From the NCBI GenBank assembly GCA_964552035.1, contig CAZKFN010000016.1, positions 1-33,852 of the forward strand: a stretch of DNA of 33,852 nucleotides, read 5' to 3'. The DNA is from CAZKFN01 sp964552035 (lineage in GTDB: Bacteria; Bacteroidota; Bacteroidia; Flavobacteriales_E; Vicingaceae). A model generated the notes under the pieces. That model searched no databases. It was not told the DNA's origin and worked only from the letters and a program-made list of their open reading frames with translations. The position numbers were made by a program, and so were the translations under genes. Positions 8,932 through 16,664 of this stretch are shown one piece after another (the stretch's first letter is position 1; each line of letters opens with the position of its first letter).

Positions 8932-9552
8932 TTGGAAGAGTACCCGTCAAATCTTCTGGCAAAAGCTGTAGAAGAATTTTCATCGTTACCTGGAATAGGT
9001 AAGAGAACAGCCATGCGTTTGGCTTTATTCCTTTTAAAACAAGAGGAGGAGGAGGTTAAACGTTTTGGAGAAGCATTTATAAAATTGCGAACAGAGATAA
9101 ATTATTGTAATAAATGCTTCAACATCTCTGACGAGTTGATTTGTTCAATTTGTGCCAATCCAAAAAGAGATGAAAGCATAATTTGTGTGGTTGCAGATAT
9201 TCGAGATGTAATGGCGATAGAAAATACAGCACAATTTCAGGGATTATATCATGTATTAGGCGGAGTCATTTCACCAATGGATGGAATAGGACCGGCAGAT
9301 TTGACTATAGATCAGTTGGTAAATCGTATAAAAGAAGGAAATGTAAAAGAGGTTATAATGGCTCTGAGTACTACAATGGAAGGAGATACAACTAATTTTT
9401 ATTTGTTTAAAAAACTCAAAGAGTTTGATGTAAAAATTACATCCATTGCTCGAGGAATTTCTATTGGAGATGATTTAGAGTATGCAGATGAATTAACCCT
9501 GGGGCGCTCATTAATTAATAGGGTTCCTTTTGAGACTACTTTAATGAGATAG
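8932..9552 (+). CDS. recR: Recombination protein RecR
   Basis: RecR (206 residues, usual length about 200) works with RecO and RecF to load RecA on gapped DNA. The helix-hairpin-helix is at about 14-30 (LPGIGKRTAMRLALFLL), the zinc finger uses C59, C62, C71 and C74, and the Toprim domain follows (ICVVADIRDVMAIE at 84-97, then GGVISPMDGIGP). The start is TTG at 8932: the in-frame stop TAA lies only three bases upstream, the normal family N-terminus YPSNLL follows directly, and the first in-frame ATG (residue 28) would delete half of the DNA-binding motif. The next gene begins five bases after the stop, so the two are probably co-transcribed. Confidence 0.95.
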   Translation: MEEYPSNLLAKAVEEFSSLPGIGKRTAMRLALFLLKQEEEEVKRFGEAFIKLRTEINYCNKCFNISDELICSICANPKRDESIICVVADIRDVMAIENTAQFQGLYHVLGGVISPMDGIGPADLTIDQLVNRIKEGNVKEVIMALSTTMEGDTTNFYLFKKLKEFDVKITSIARGISIGDDLEYADELTLGRSLINRVPFETTLMR

Positions 9553-9557
9553 GAGAC

Positions 9558-11513
9558 ATGGATTTAACCATAGTTATTGTCAATTATAATGTGCAGTATT
9601 TTCTTGAAAACTGTTTGAACAGTGTTTTTAAGGCTATGGATGATATAAGTTGTGAGGTTATTGTAGTGGATAATAATTCTGTGGATGGATCTCAAAAAAT
9701 GCTGGCTGAAAAGTTTCCTGAGGTAAAGCTCATCGTCAACAAACAAAATCTTGGATTTTCAAAAGCAAATAACCAAGCCATAAAAATAGCGAAAGGAGAA
9801 AATATAGTATTACTTAATCCAGACACTGTTGTAGAAGAAAATACATTTAAAGTTTGTATAGATTTTTTAAAAAACAATCCTAAGGCCGGAGGCTTGGGAG
9901 TTAAGATGCTTGATGGGAAAGGTCGTTTTTTGCCTGAATCTAAAAGAGGATTGCCTACTCCAGCTGTTGCTTTTTACAAAATATTTGGGATGAGTTTATT
10001 ATTTCCAAAATCAAAGCGATTTGGGAAATATCATTTAGGGCATTTGTCTAACGATGAAAATCATGAAGTAGAGATATTGAGTGGTGCTTTCATGATGATT
10101 CGTAAAAAAGTATTGGATGAGATAGGACTCTTAGATGAAAGTTTCTTTATGTATGGCGAGGATATTGATTTATCATATAGGATTCTCAAAGCAGATTATA
10201 AAAATTATTATTTGGCAGATACTTCTATTATTCATTATAAAGGAGAGAGTACAAAAAAGAGTAGTATTAATTATGTGTTTGTTTTTTATAAAGCTATGGC
10301 AATTTTTGCCAAAAAACATTTTTCTGCTAGAAATGCCAAAACCTTTTCATTTTTAATTCACATTGCCATTTACTTTAGAGCTGCCTTAGCTGTATTAAGT
10401 CGAACAGCAAGTAGGATTCTCTTGCCCTTTTTAGATGCTTTTATTATTGCTTTTGGAACATACGGTTTTATGCGGTATTACGAAAAATCTGTTATAAGTG
10501 ATATTAATTACTATACGGAAGCTGTTGACCTTTATGGGATTCCTTTATTGGCGGGAACTTTTATTTTATTTCTTTTTTTAAATGGAGCTTATAGAATTCC
10601 GCCGAGAATCAAGTCAATCTTTAATGGAGTATTTAGTGGTGCTTTTGCAGTCTTGATTATTTACTCCATGTTGAATGAGGATTATCGATTTTCTAGAGCA
10701 ATTGTACTTTTTGGGGTAATCTGGGCATTGGTAACGGTTCCTGCATACAGAGCATTGTTACATTTTCTTAAGCTACGAACTTTTCAAGATACAAGAAAGC
10801 ATCATATTGCAATTGTAGGGAAAAAAGAGGAAATTCACGCGGTAACTAAGTTGATAAAAGAAACAACTTTAAATCCGGAAACAATATGTTATGTTAATTC
10901 TGATAATCAATCGGACGGATTTGAATATCATGCTAATTTTTATCAACTCAATGACATTGTGGATATTTATGGCATTAATGAAATTATTTTTTGTTCTAAA
11001 AACTTAAGTTCTTCTGAAATTATCTATCAAATGGGGCAATTAAAACGTCCGAAATTAGATTTTAAAATTGCCCCACCGGAAAGCATTTATATTATTGGAA
11101 GTAATTCTAACCAACGTGCTGGTGAATATTATATAATGAGCACAGATACGTTTTTAAAACCCAATAATCAAAAAAATAAGCGTACATTAGATTTCTTATT
11201 AGCAATCTTCTTTATTGCTTTGTCCCCTATTTTTATTTGGTTTAGTCTAAGCCCTTCAAGCTATTATAAGAATATGTTTAAGGTATTGATAGGGAAAATA
11301 TCTTTTGTAGGTTTAATTTCCACATCAGAAGATGAAAAGAGAAACTCAAACCTTAAAAAAGGCATCTTAACACCTTTAGATGGTACATCGGAGTTGTTTA
11401 TTAATAAAACAAGAAAAGATCGCCTTAATTTTGAGTATATACAAGATTACAATGTCTTTAAGGACATTGGTTTAATTTTTAAAAAGATAGGGCTTTTAGG
11501 TAGGGAGATTTAA
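9558..11513 (+). CDS. GT2 glycosyltransferase fused to degenerate polyprenyl sugar-phosphate transferase
   Basis: Residues 1-260 form a family 2 glycosyltransferase of the rhamnosyltransferase (WbbL-like) type, with TIVIVNYNVQYFLENCLNSV, the nucleotide-sugar motif LNPDT (86-90) and MYGEDIDLSYR (198-207). About five membrane helices follow (about 262-395). Then comes a Rossmann-like segment (HHIAIVGKKEEI, about 415-530), as in the N-terminal half of WbaP/WcaJ-type polyprenyl glycosylphosphotransferases. The tail resembles the catalytic domain of those enzymes (KRTLDFLLAIFFIALSPIFI 541-560, VLIGKISFVGL 576-586, DYNVFKDIGLIFKKI). The middle part carrying their catalytic Asp-Glu pair is missing, so the C-terminal half is probably non-catalytic. 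It likely acts at the inner-membrane face in polysaccharide synthesis; donor and acceptor are unknown. Confidence 0.8.
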   Translation: MDLTIVIVNYNVQYFLENCLNSVFKAMDDISCEVIVVDNNSVDGSQKMLAEKFPEVKLIVNKQNLGFSKANNQAIKIAKGENIVLLNPDTVVEENTFKVCIDFLKNNPKAGGLGVKMLDGKGRFLPESKRGLPTPAVAFYKIFGMSLLFPKSKRFGKYHLGHLSNDENHEVEILSGAFMMIRKKVLDEIGLLDESFFMYGEDIDLSYRILKADYKNYYLADTSIIHYKGESTKKSSINYVFVFYKAMAIFAKKHFSARNAKTFSFLIHIAIYFRAALAVLSRTASRILLPFLDAFIIAFGTYGFMRYYEKSVISDINYYTEAVDLYGIPLLAGTFILFLFLNGAYRIPPRIKSIFNGVFSGAFAVLIIYSMLNEDYRFSRAIVLFGVIWALVTVPAYRALLHFLKLRTFQDTRKHHIAIVGKKEEIHAVTKLIKETTLNPETICYVNSDNQSDGFEYHANFYQLNDIVDIYGINEIIFCSKNLSSSEIIYQMGQLKRPKLDFKIAPPESIYIIGSNSNQRAGEYYIMSTDTFLKPNNQKNKRTLDFLLAIFFIALSPIFIWFSLSPSSYYKNMFKVLIGKISFVGLISTSEDEKRNSNLKKGILTPLDGTSELFINKTRKDRLNFEYIQDYNVFKDIGLIFKKIGLLGREI

Positions 11514-11605
11514 TTGCTTAGAATAATGAAAATGAGAAGGATTATTTTTTGTCAAATGAGTAGTGATCTATTCATTCCAAAGGGAGAAAGTCGGACAAAA
11601 ATGAT

Positions 11606-11613
11606 TAATTTTG
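11606..11613 (+). promoter_or_regulatory. Candidate -7 promoter element for the E2 gene
   Basis: TAATTTTG matches TAnnTTTG and lies 22 bases before the ATG at 11636, in a 122-base gap. No clear -33 box is visible. The gap contains nothing else I can support. Confidence 0.35.
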
Positions 11614-11635
11614 CGAAAAATAAACATAGAACAAT

Positions 11636-12955
11636 ATGGCTGAGATTGAATTAATCATGCCTAAGATGGGCGAGAGTGTTGCAGAGGCAACAATCACTAA
11701 ATGGCTTAAGGGAGAGGGGGATAAGATTGAGGCAGAAGAAGCTGTTTTGGAAATAGCAACGGATAAAGTAGATTCAGAAATTCCAGCTCCACAAGATGGA
11801 GTGATTAAGAAGATTCTTTTTCAAGAAGATGAGGTAGTTCAAGTTGGACAAGCAATTGCTATTATTGAGATAGAAGGAACAGCTGATGCACCAGTTGCTA
11901 CTGTAGTAGAAAATGCAGTTGCAACACCTGCTAAACTTTCTACAGAAATTGAACAAAAACAAAGTGATACTACAGCAAAAATTCAAAAAACATCCCCTTC
12001 TGGTAAATTTTTCTCACCATTAGTAAGAAGCATTGCCGAAAAAGAAGGTATTGATATAACAGAGCTTGAAAGTATTGAGGGTACGGGGCTAAATGATCGT
12101 TTGACTAAAGATGATTTGTTAAAGTATATTGAGGAAAGTAAGAAATCTACTGGAGTTGCAACTGCTGCTGCTTTAGTTGAAACACCTACACCAGCTGCAG
12201 CTGCTGCAAAAGCTGCTAAACCAGCACAGGTAATTCCACTTCAAGATGGAGACGAGGTAATTGAAATGGATCGTATGCGTAAAATAATTGCCAAGCATAT
12301 GATTGATTCTGTAAGCACTTCAGCACATGTAACCTCTTTTGTAGAAGCAGATGTTACCAATATGGTAATGTGGAGGAATAAAGTGAAAAATGAATTCCTT
12401 GAAAGAGAAGGAGAAAAGATTACTTTCACACCAATCATTATGGAAGCAGTGGCGATGGCAATTAAAGAAATGCCCATGATTAATGTTTCTGTTAATGGAG
12501 ATAATATTATTATTAGAAAACATATAAATATAGGTATGGCTACCGCTTTACCGTCTGGAAATCTTATTGTACCTGTTATAAAAGATGCAGATCAAAAGAA
12601 TCTAATTGGACTTTCTAAATCTGTTAATGATTTAGCCAACAGAGCGAGGAATAATAAGCTGACACCCGATGAGATTCAAGGTGGGACATTTACAGTAACG
12701 AATGTTGGGACTTTTGGAAATGTTATGGGAACGCCTATTATTAATCAACCACAAGTTGCGATTTTAGCAGTAGGAGCCATTAAGAAGAAACCAGCTGTTA
12801 TTGAGACCCCTTTTGGGGACACCATAGGAGTTCGTCATATGATGTTTCTATCATTATCCTATGACCATAGAGTAGTGGATGGTGCTTTAGGAGGTAGCTT
12901 TGTTCAAAAGGTTGCAACTATTTTAGAGGGTTTTGATATCAACAGAAATATATAA
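11636..12955 (+). CDS. 2-oxo acid dehydrogenase E2 (dihydrolipoamide acyltransferase)
   Basis: This is the acyltransferase core of a 2-oxo acid dehydrogenase complex. It has one lipoyl domain (1-80) with the lipoylation lysine K44 in EIATDKVDSE, an Ala/Pro-rich linker, an E3-binding domain (about 125-166, FFSPLVRSIAEKEGID), a second linker and the catalytic domain from about 205, with the active-site SYDHRVVDG (H411, D415). It accepts an acyl group from E1 on the lipoyl arm and passes it to CoA. The layout with one lipoyl domain fits branched-chain or 2-oxoglutarate-type E2s better than a multi-lipoyl pyruvate E2, but the substrate cannot be fixed. No E1 or E3 gene is adjacent. At 439 residues it is full length. 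Confidence 0.92.
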   Translation: MAEIELIMPKMGESVAEATITKWLKGEGDKIEAEEAVLEIATDKVDSEIPAPQDGVIKKILFQEDEVVQVGQAIAIIEIEGTADAPVATVVENAVATPAKLSTEIEQKQSDTTAKIQKTSPSGKFFSPLVRSIAEKEGIDITELESIEGTGLNDRLTKDDLLKYIEESKKSTGVATAAALVETPTPAAAAAKAAKPAQVIPLQDGDEVIEMDRMRKIIAKHMIDSVSTSAHVTSFVEADVTNMVMWRNKVKNEFLEREGEKITFTPIIMEAVAMAIKEMPMINVSVNGDNIIIRKHINIGMATALPSGNLIVPVIKDADQKNLIGLSKSVNDLANRARNNKLTPDEIQGGTFTVTNVGTFGNVMGTPIINQPQVAILAVGAIKKKPAVIETPFGDTIGVRHMMFLSLSYDHRVVDGALGGSFVQKVATILEGFDINRNI

Positions 12956-12983
12956 TCTATAAAATATCAAGAATGAAAAATGC

Positions 12984-13029
12984 AATTGCTTGGTCGCTCA
13001 ATTTCAAGAGTAACCGAGCAATTATTTTT
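12984..13029 (+). terminator. Terminator after the E2 gene
   Basis: An 11-base inverted repeat (12984-12994 AATTGCTTGGT with 13013-13023 ACCGAGCAATT, one G-T pair) has an 18-base loop and is followed by ATTTTTA. It separates the E2 gene from the exonuclease gene. Confidence 0.75.
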
Positions 13030-13054
13030 AAATACAATTAGAAAAAAATTCATA

Positions 13055-13063
13055 AGAGGAGAG
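13055..13063 (+). promoter_or_regulatory. Strong Shine-Dalgarno sequence before the exonuclease gene
   Basis: AGAGGAGAG places GGAG nine bases from the ATG at 13071, a good spacing. Few other starts in this window have a comparable site, in keeping with the weak use of Shine-Dalgarno pairing in Bacteroidota, so this one stands out. Confidence 0.6.
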
Positions 13064-13070
13064 AAATATC

Positions 13071-13958
13071 ATGAATTTAAAATTAAATAAACCTTTAGTT
13101 GTTTTTGATTTGGAAACTACGGGTGTTGACGTTTCAAAAGATAGAATTGTTGAAATATCTGTAATGAAGCTTCATCCAAATGGAGAAAAAGAAATAAAAA
13201 CAAGAAGGATAAATCCTGAAATGCCTATTCCTAAAGCATCATCTGAAGTGCATGGCATTTATGACGAAGACGTGAAAGATGAAGACACTTTTAAAGCAGT
13301 GGCCAAAAGCCTAGCTCAGTTTATAGGAAATAGCGATTTAGCAGGATATAATTCAAATAAGTTCGATGTACCTCTATTAGTAGAAGAGTTTTTAAGAGTA
13401 GGAGTGGACTTTGAGGTTGCCCATCGAAAGTTAGTTGATGTCCAAAACTTGTTTCACAGAATGGAGCCCAGAACTTTAGTGGCTTCTTACGAATTTTATT
13501 GCGGCAAAAACTTGGAGGATGCACATAGTGCCGAAGCTGATGTTAAGGCTACATTTGAGGTTTTAGAAGCAATAATTAATCGCGAGGAAGAGTTGATAAA
13601 AGAGGTGGATTTATTAACTTCTTTATTAGACAAAGTAGAAGGAGAAGAAAATCAAAATCTTTCGAAAATAATTCACAAGAAAAAGAACAGAATAATAGCT
13701 TATAAAGACATAGAAAATAATGTCGATTTCTTATCTAATTTTTCTGAAAGAAATCGTACGGTAGATTTATTAGGTCGCATAGTGTATGATGATAATGATG
13801 TACCTGTTTTTAATTTTGGAAAATATAAAGGTACTCCAGTTAAAAAGGTTTTAGAAAATGATCAAGGTTATTATAGTTGGATAATGAATGGAGATTTCCC
13901 AGCATATACCAAAAAAGTTCTTACTGCAATAAAATTAGAGGGAGCCTTTAATAAGTAA
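13071..13958 (+). CDS. DnaQ-like 3'-5' exonuclease
   Basis: Residues 1-170 form a DEDDh exonuclease domain of the DNA polymerase III epsilon type: Exo I is FDLETTG (D13, E15), Exo II is YNSNKFD (D99) and Exo III is AHSAEADV (H152, D157), so all catalytic residues are present. After a charged helical linker (about 170-245), the C-terminus (FNFGKYKGTPVKKVLENDQGY, about 248-290) resembles the small DUF3820-like module found on other exonucleases. It probably degrades DNA or RNA 3' ends in proofreading, repair or RNA turnover; which of these cannot be read from sequence. It forms a two-gene unit with the FAH-family gene, only four bases downstream. Confidence 0.9.
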   Translation: MNLKLNKPLVVFDLETTGVDVSKDRIVEISVMKLHPNGEKEIKTRRINPEMPIPKASSEVHGIYDEDVKDEDTFKAVAKSLAQFIGNSDLAGYNSNKFDVPLLVEEFLRVGVDFEVAHRKLVDVQNLFHRMEPRTLVASYEFYCGKNLEDAHSAEADVKATFEVLEAIINREEELIKEVDLLTSLLDKVEGEENQNLSKIIHKKKNRIIAYKDIENNVDFLSNFSERNRTVDLLGRIVYDDNDVPVFNFGKYKGTPVKKVLENDQGYYSWIMNGDFPAYTKKVLTAIKLEGAFNK

Positions 13959-13962
13959 TAGG

Positions 13963-14574
13963 ATGAAAATTATTTGCGTAGGAAGAAATTACGTAGAACA
14001 TGCCAAGGAGTTAAACAATGAAGTTCCCCTTGAGCCTGTTTTGTTTTTAAAACCGGATACTGCACTTATTCAAAAAGATAAAATTTTTTATATACCTGAT
14101 TTTTCAACTCAAATTCATCATGAAGTTGAATTAGTTGTTAGAATTGAAAAGGTGGGAAAAAACATAGCTCCAAAATTTGCGCATAAATATTATTCTCAAA
14201 TAGGGTTAGGTGTAGATTTTACAGCAAGAGACCTTCAGCAAGAGCTAAAAGAAAAAGGATTGCCTTGGGAGAAGTCAAAAGCATTTGACGGTTCAGCTGT
14301 TCTAGGTAGTTTGATTGATAAACAACATTTTAAGGATGTTCAAAATATAAATTTCTCTCTGAAAAAAAACAATATTTTAGTACAAGAAGGGAATACTTCT
14401 CAAATGCTTTTTAGCATAGATCAATTAATTTCTAATATCTCTAAATACTTTACCTTAAAAGTTGGGGATTTAATTTATACCGGTACACCAAAGGGAGTTA
14501 ACACGGTTAAAGCAGGAGATGTTTTAGAAGGCTTTATTGAAGGTGATAAGTTTTTTAAAATAGCTATAGGTTAA
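13963..14574 (+). CDS. Fumarylacetoacetate hydrolase family protein (FAHD1-like)
   Basis: The 203-residue protein is the short FAH type: CVGRNYVEHAKELNN at the N-terminus, metal-binding E54 and E56 in IHHEVELVVR, D85 in GLGVDFTARD, and DLIYTGTPKGVN near the end. Members cleave C-C bonds in 2-oxo acids, for example acylpyruvate hydrolysis or oxaloacetate decarboxylation, using Mg or Mn. The full tyrosine-degradation fumarylacetoacetase is about twice as long, so that role is unlikely. It follows the exonuclease gene at four bases and its stop shares TTAA with the convergent saccharopine-dehydrogenase family gene. Confidence 0.88.
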   Translation: MKIICVGRNYVEHAKELNNEVPLEPVLFLKPDTALIQKDKIFYIPDFSTQIHHEVELVVRIEKVGKNIAPKFAHKYYSQIGLGVDFTARDLQQELKEKGLPWEKSKAFDGSAVLGSLIDKQHFKDVQNINFSLKKNNILVQEGNTSQMLFSIDQLISNISKYFTLKVGDLIYTGTPKGVNTVKAGDVLEGFIEGDKFFKIAIG

Positions 14575-15905
14575 CGGATTTGTTTTTCTTTGAAAACTAC
14601 TCCATATTCCTCTAATTCTTTTAAAATGGGTTCGTACATTTCTTTTTCTATGGGAATATGAACGCCTGGAGTTTCAATACTTCCGTTGAGAATCATTTTT
14701 GTTGCAATTCCAACAGGATAGCCTACGGTAATAGCCATGGCTGTTTTCCGATTATCTTTACCTTTAATGACCATAGAAGAGTTTTTTTCTTTTAACTCTC
14801 CGTTGAGGTGATAAGTAAACTTATGCCACATAACAATCATATCCTTATCCGTTTTGTCAAGCGTCCATTTTTGTTCTAATATTTTTTGTAAGACTTGAGC
14901 AGGAGTTGCATTTTTGATACCTACTTTTATGTCCTTAAAAATATCTAACCAAGTCAATTTTTCGAATAACTCATCCTCATCTTGCGCCAGGTTGAGGTAA
15001 TACTTCAATTTTAACTCTACCGAATCAGTTGGATTATAGGGTAGAAAGAGGTTGATAAATTCCCTATAAGTCATATCCTCTGAATTGGGAATAATGTAGC
15101 TATCGTCGGTGGCTCCTAATTGAACAAAAGAGTCCCAAGCTCTAGCAAATCCTGGACGTCTAAGTGTTCCTCTATACATTGTGTTTACTTCATTTAAGTT
15201 GTAAATGGAGCGATACTTTAAAGAATCTCTGTTGGCAATTCCTTCAAATTTCCCATACCCTTCTATATTTATTATTTCAGTCCTACGAAATAATTTATGA
15301 TAAGGGATATATTTATAAGAACCTTCTTGAATAAACTTTACAGCACCACCTTGCCCTGCCGTCACTACATTTTTAGGATTCCAAGTAAATTTGTACCCCC
15401 ATGGATTATTATCCGATTCTGGTGCAACAAGCCCTCCGGTAAAAGATTCAAAACCTTCAATAATTGCCCCTTGAGCTCTAATTTCATCTAAAACTTTATT
15501 CGCAGAAAGATGATCTATGCCGGGGTCAACACCAATTTCGTTCATTAAAATAATGCCGGCATTTTTCGACTCATCATCTAGTGTTTTCATCTCCTCCGAG
15601 ATATAGGAGGCGGTAACCATATGCTTTTTGTAGGCAACACAATCTTTAGCTACTTCGAAGTGCATACTTGCCGGAAGCATAGAAATGACAATAGAGGTTT
15701 CAGAAATTAATTTTCTCCTTTGCTCTGAATTGTTCACATCAAAAACTATAGTTTTTATAAAACTATGTTTTTCAAGTGCTTTTATATGTTCAATATTTTG
15801 ATCAGCAATGATAATAAGCCATTGATTTTCAGCAGCGTTTTTAATTAAATAATCTATAAGTGCAGTAGTAGATCTACCAGCTCCAATAAGTAATATTCTT
15901 TTCAT
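14571..15905 (-). CDS. Saccharopine dehydrogenase family protein
   Basis: The 444-residue protein begins with a Rossmann nucleotide-binding loop (ILLIGAGRSTTALIDYL), has ISMLPASMHFEVAKDC in the first domain, and then the saccharopine reductase/dehydrogenase C-terminal domain (EIGVDPGIDHLSA, GYKFTWNPKNVVTAGQ, MYRGTLRRPGFARAWDSF). This pattern fits the LYS9/saccharopine dehydrogenase (glutamate-forming) family, which joins lysine to 2-aminoadipate semialdehyde. In Bacteroidota this gene is usually annotated in lysine degradation, and the direction here is inferred. No lysine-ketoglutarate reductase is in the window. It stands alone on the minus strand and overlaps the convergent FAH gene by four bases. 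Confidence 0.87.
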   Translation of the reverse strand: MKRILLIGAGRSTTALIDYLIKNAAENQWLIIIADQNIEHIKALEKHSFIKTIVFDVNNSEQRRKLISETSIVISMLPASMHFEVAKDCVAYKKHMVTASYISEEMKTLDDESKNAGIILMNEIGVDPGIDHLSANKVLDEIRAQGAIIEGFESFTGGLVAPESDNNPWGYKFTWNPKNVVTAGQGGAVKFIQEGSYKYIPYHKLFRRTEIINIEGYGKFEGIANRDSLKYRSIYNLNEVNTMYRGTLRRPGFARAWDSFVQLGATDDSYIIPNSEDMTYREFINLFLPYNPTDSVELKLKYYLNLAQDEDELFEKLTWLDIFKDIKVGIKNATPAQVLQKILEQKWTLDKTDKDMIVMWHKFTYHLNGELKEKNSSMVIKGKDNRKTAMAITVGYPVGIATKMILNGSIETPGVHIPIEKEMYEPILKELEEYGVVFKEKQIR

Positions 15906-15931
15906 AAAAGACCTTATTTGTAGTTCAAATG

Positions 15932-15960
15932 AGTAGTTTTAACAATTCAACAAAACTACT
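15932..15960. repeat. Perfect 9-bp inverted repeat over a candidate -7 element
   Basis: AGTAGTTTT at 15932-15940 and AAAACTACT at 15952-15960 are exact inverted copies with an 11-base spacer. On the minus strand 15958-15951 reads TAGTTTTG, a TAnnTTTG match 46 bases before the saccharopine-family start, so the right arm overlaps the candidate promoter. It lies between divergent genes, where a terminator is not expected. This could be an operator; no -33 box is visible. Confidence 0.4.
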
Positions 15961-16009
15961 ATTTTAAGTAGATTTTAAGTTTATAAAGCTTATCGAATAA
16001 TAAAGAAGA

Positions 16010-16390
16010 ATGAAAAGAAATTTTTTAATTGCAGCATCAATTTTTGGGGGCTTATCGGTTGGGATTGGAGCAATCGGAGCACATGCTTTAAAAGAGGTAT
16101 TAAGCGAAGAACTTTTAAACAGCTTTGAGACAGGAGTTCGATACCAAATGTATCATGCTTTACTTTTATTAATATTATCTAATTTTGAAAAACTTCAATC
16201 AAAATTTATTTTTTATACCATAGTGATAGGTATATTATTTTTTAGTTTTTCCATTTACCTTCTCAGTTTGAGATTTGCTATAGGTGCGGAAGGATTGGAG
16301 GTATTAGGTCCCATTACGCCCTTGGGTGGATTGTTGCTAATTTCAGCATGGGTGGGTATATTGTTAAAAGCTTTGAGTCTCAAAAGATAA
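16010..16390 (+). CDS. DUF423 family small membrane protein
   Basis: The 126-residue protein has four hydrophobic helices and the DUF423 (YwdK/YgdD-like) landmarks: GGLSVGIGAIGAHALKEVLS in the first third, FETGVRYQMYHALLLL, and the glycine-rich GPITPLGGLLLISAW end. It is an inner-membrane protein of unknown function, conserved widely in bacteria and at the usual length. It diverges from the saccharopine-family gene and appears to be a single-gene unit. Confidence 0.85.
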   Translation: MKRNFLIAASIFGGLSVGIGAIGAHALKEVLSEELLNSFETGVRYQMYHALLLLILSNFEKLQSKFIFYTIVIGILFFSFSIYLLSLRFAIGAEGLEVLGPITPLGGLLLISAWVGILLKALSLKR

Positions 16391-16450
16391 AATAGATAAT
16401 AGCCTTGTGAGAAGTGATTAAATAACCTAATTTTGCAACCAAACCAAAGT

Positions 16451-16603
16451 GTGATAGCTAAATTTGAAACCATTCAAGGGGAAAATGAAAGCTTACCAAA
16501 CGTATATGAAGTTGCCTATTGGACAAAAAAAATTCATAGGAATTATTTAAGTTATGAATATACTAATAAAGTAGGCTGTTTAACATGTTTTAGGGTTTTT
16601 TAA
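16451..16603 (+). CDS. Possible small ORF of 50 codons, doubtful
   Basis: In the 274-base gap between DUF423 and the GT4 gene there is an open frame starting with GTG at 16451 and ending with TAA at 16601-16603. The product would start MIAKFETIQGENESLP and end with a Cys-containing tail (VGCLTCFRVF). I recognise no family. There is no ribosome binding site or promoter match, and the base composition is like the surrounding spacer apart from the open frame. It could be a remnant, a small peptide or chance. The rest of the gap is AT-rich with no other feature that I can support. Confidence 0.15.
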   Translation: MIAKFETIQGENESLPNVYEVAYWTKKIHRNYLSYEYTNKVGCLTCFRVF

Positions 16604-16664
16604 ATATCTCAAAAAATATTTTTTTTAACTTCGTATTTGAATAAATCAATACTACAATAAATTT

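Noticed and set aside
11526..11654. Open frame of 42 codons before and into the E2 gene
   Set aside because: It overlaps the firm E2 start and the candidate promoter, and its predicted product matches nothing I recognise.
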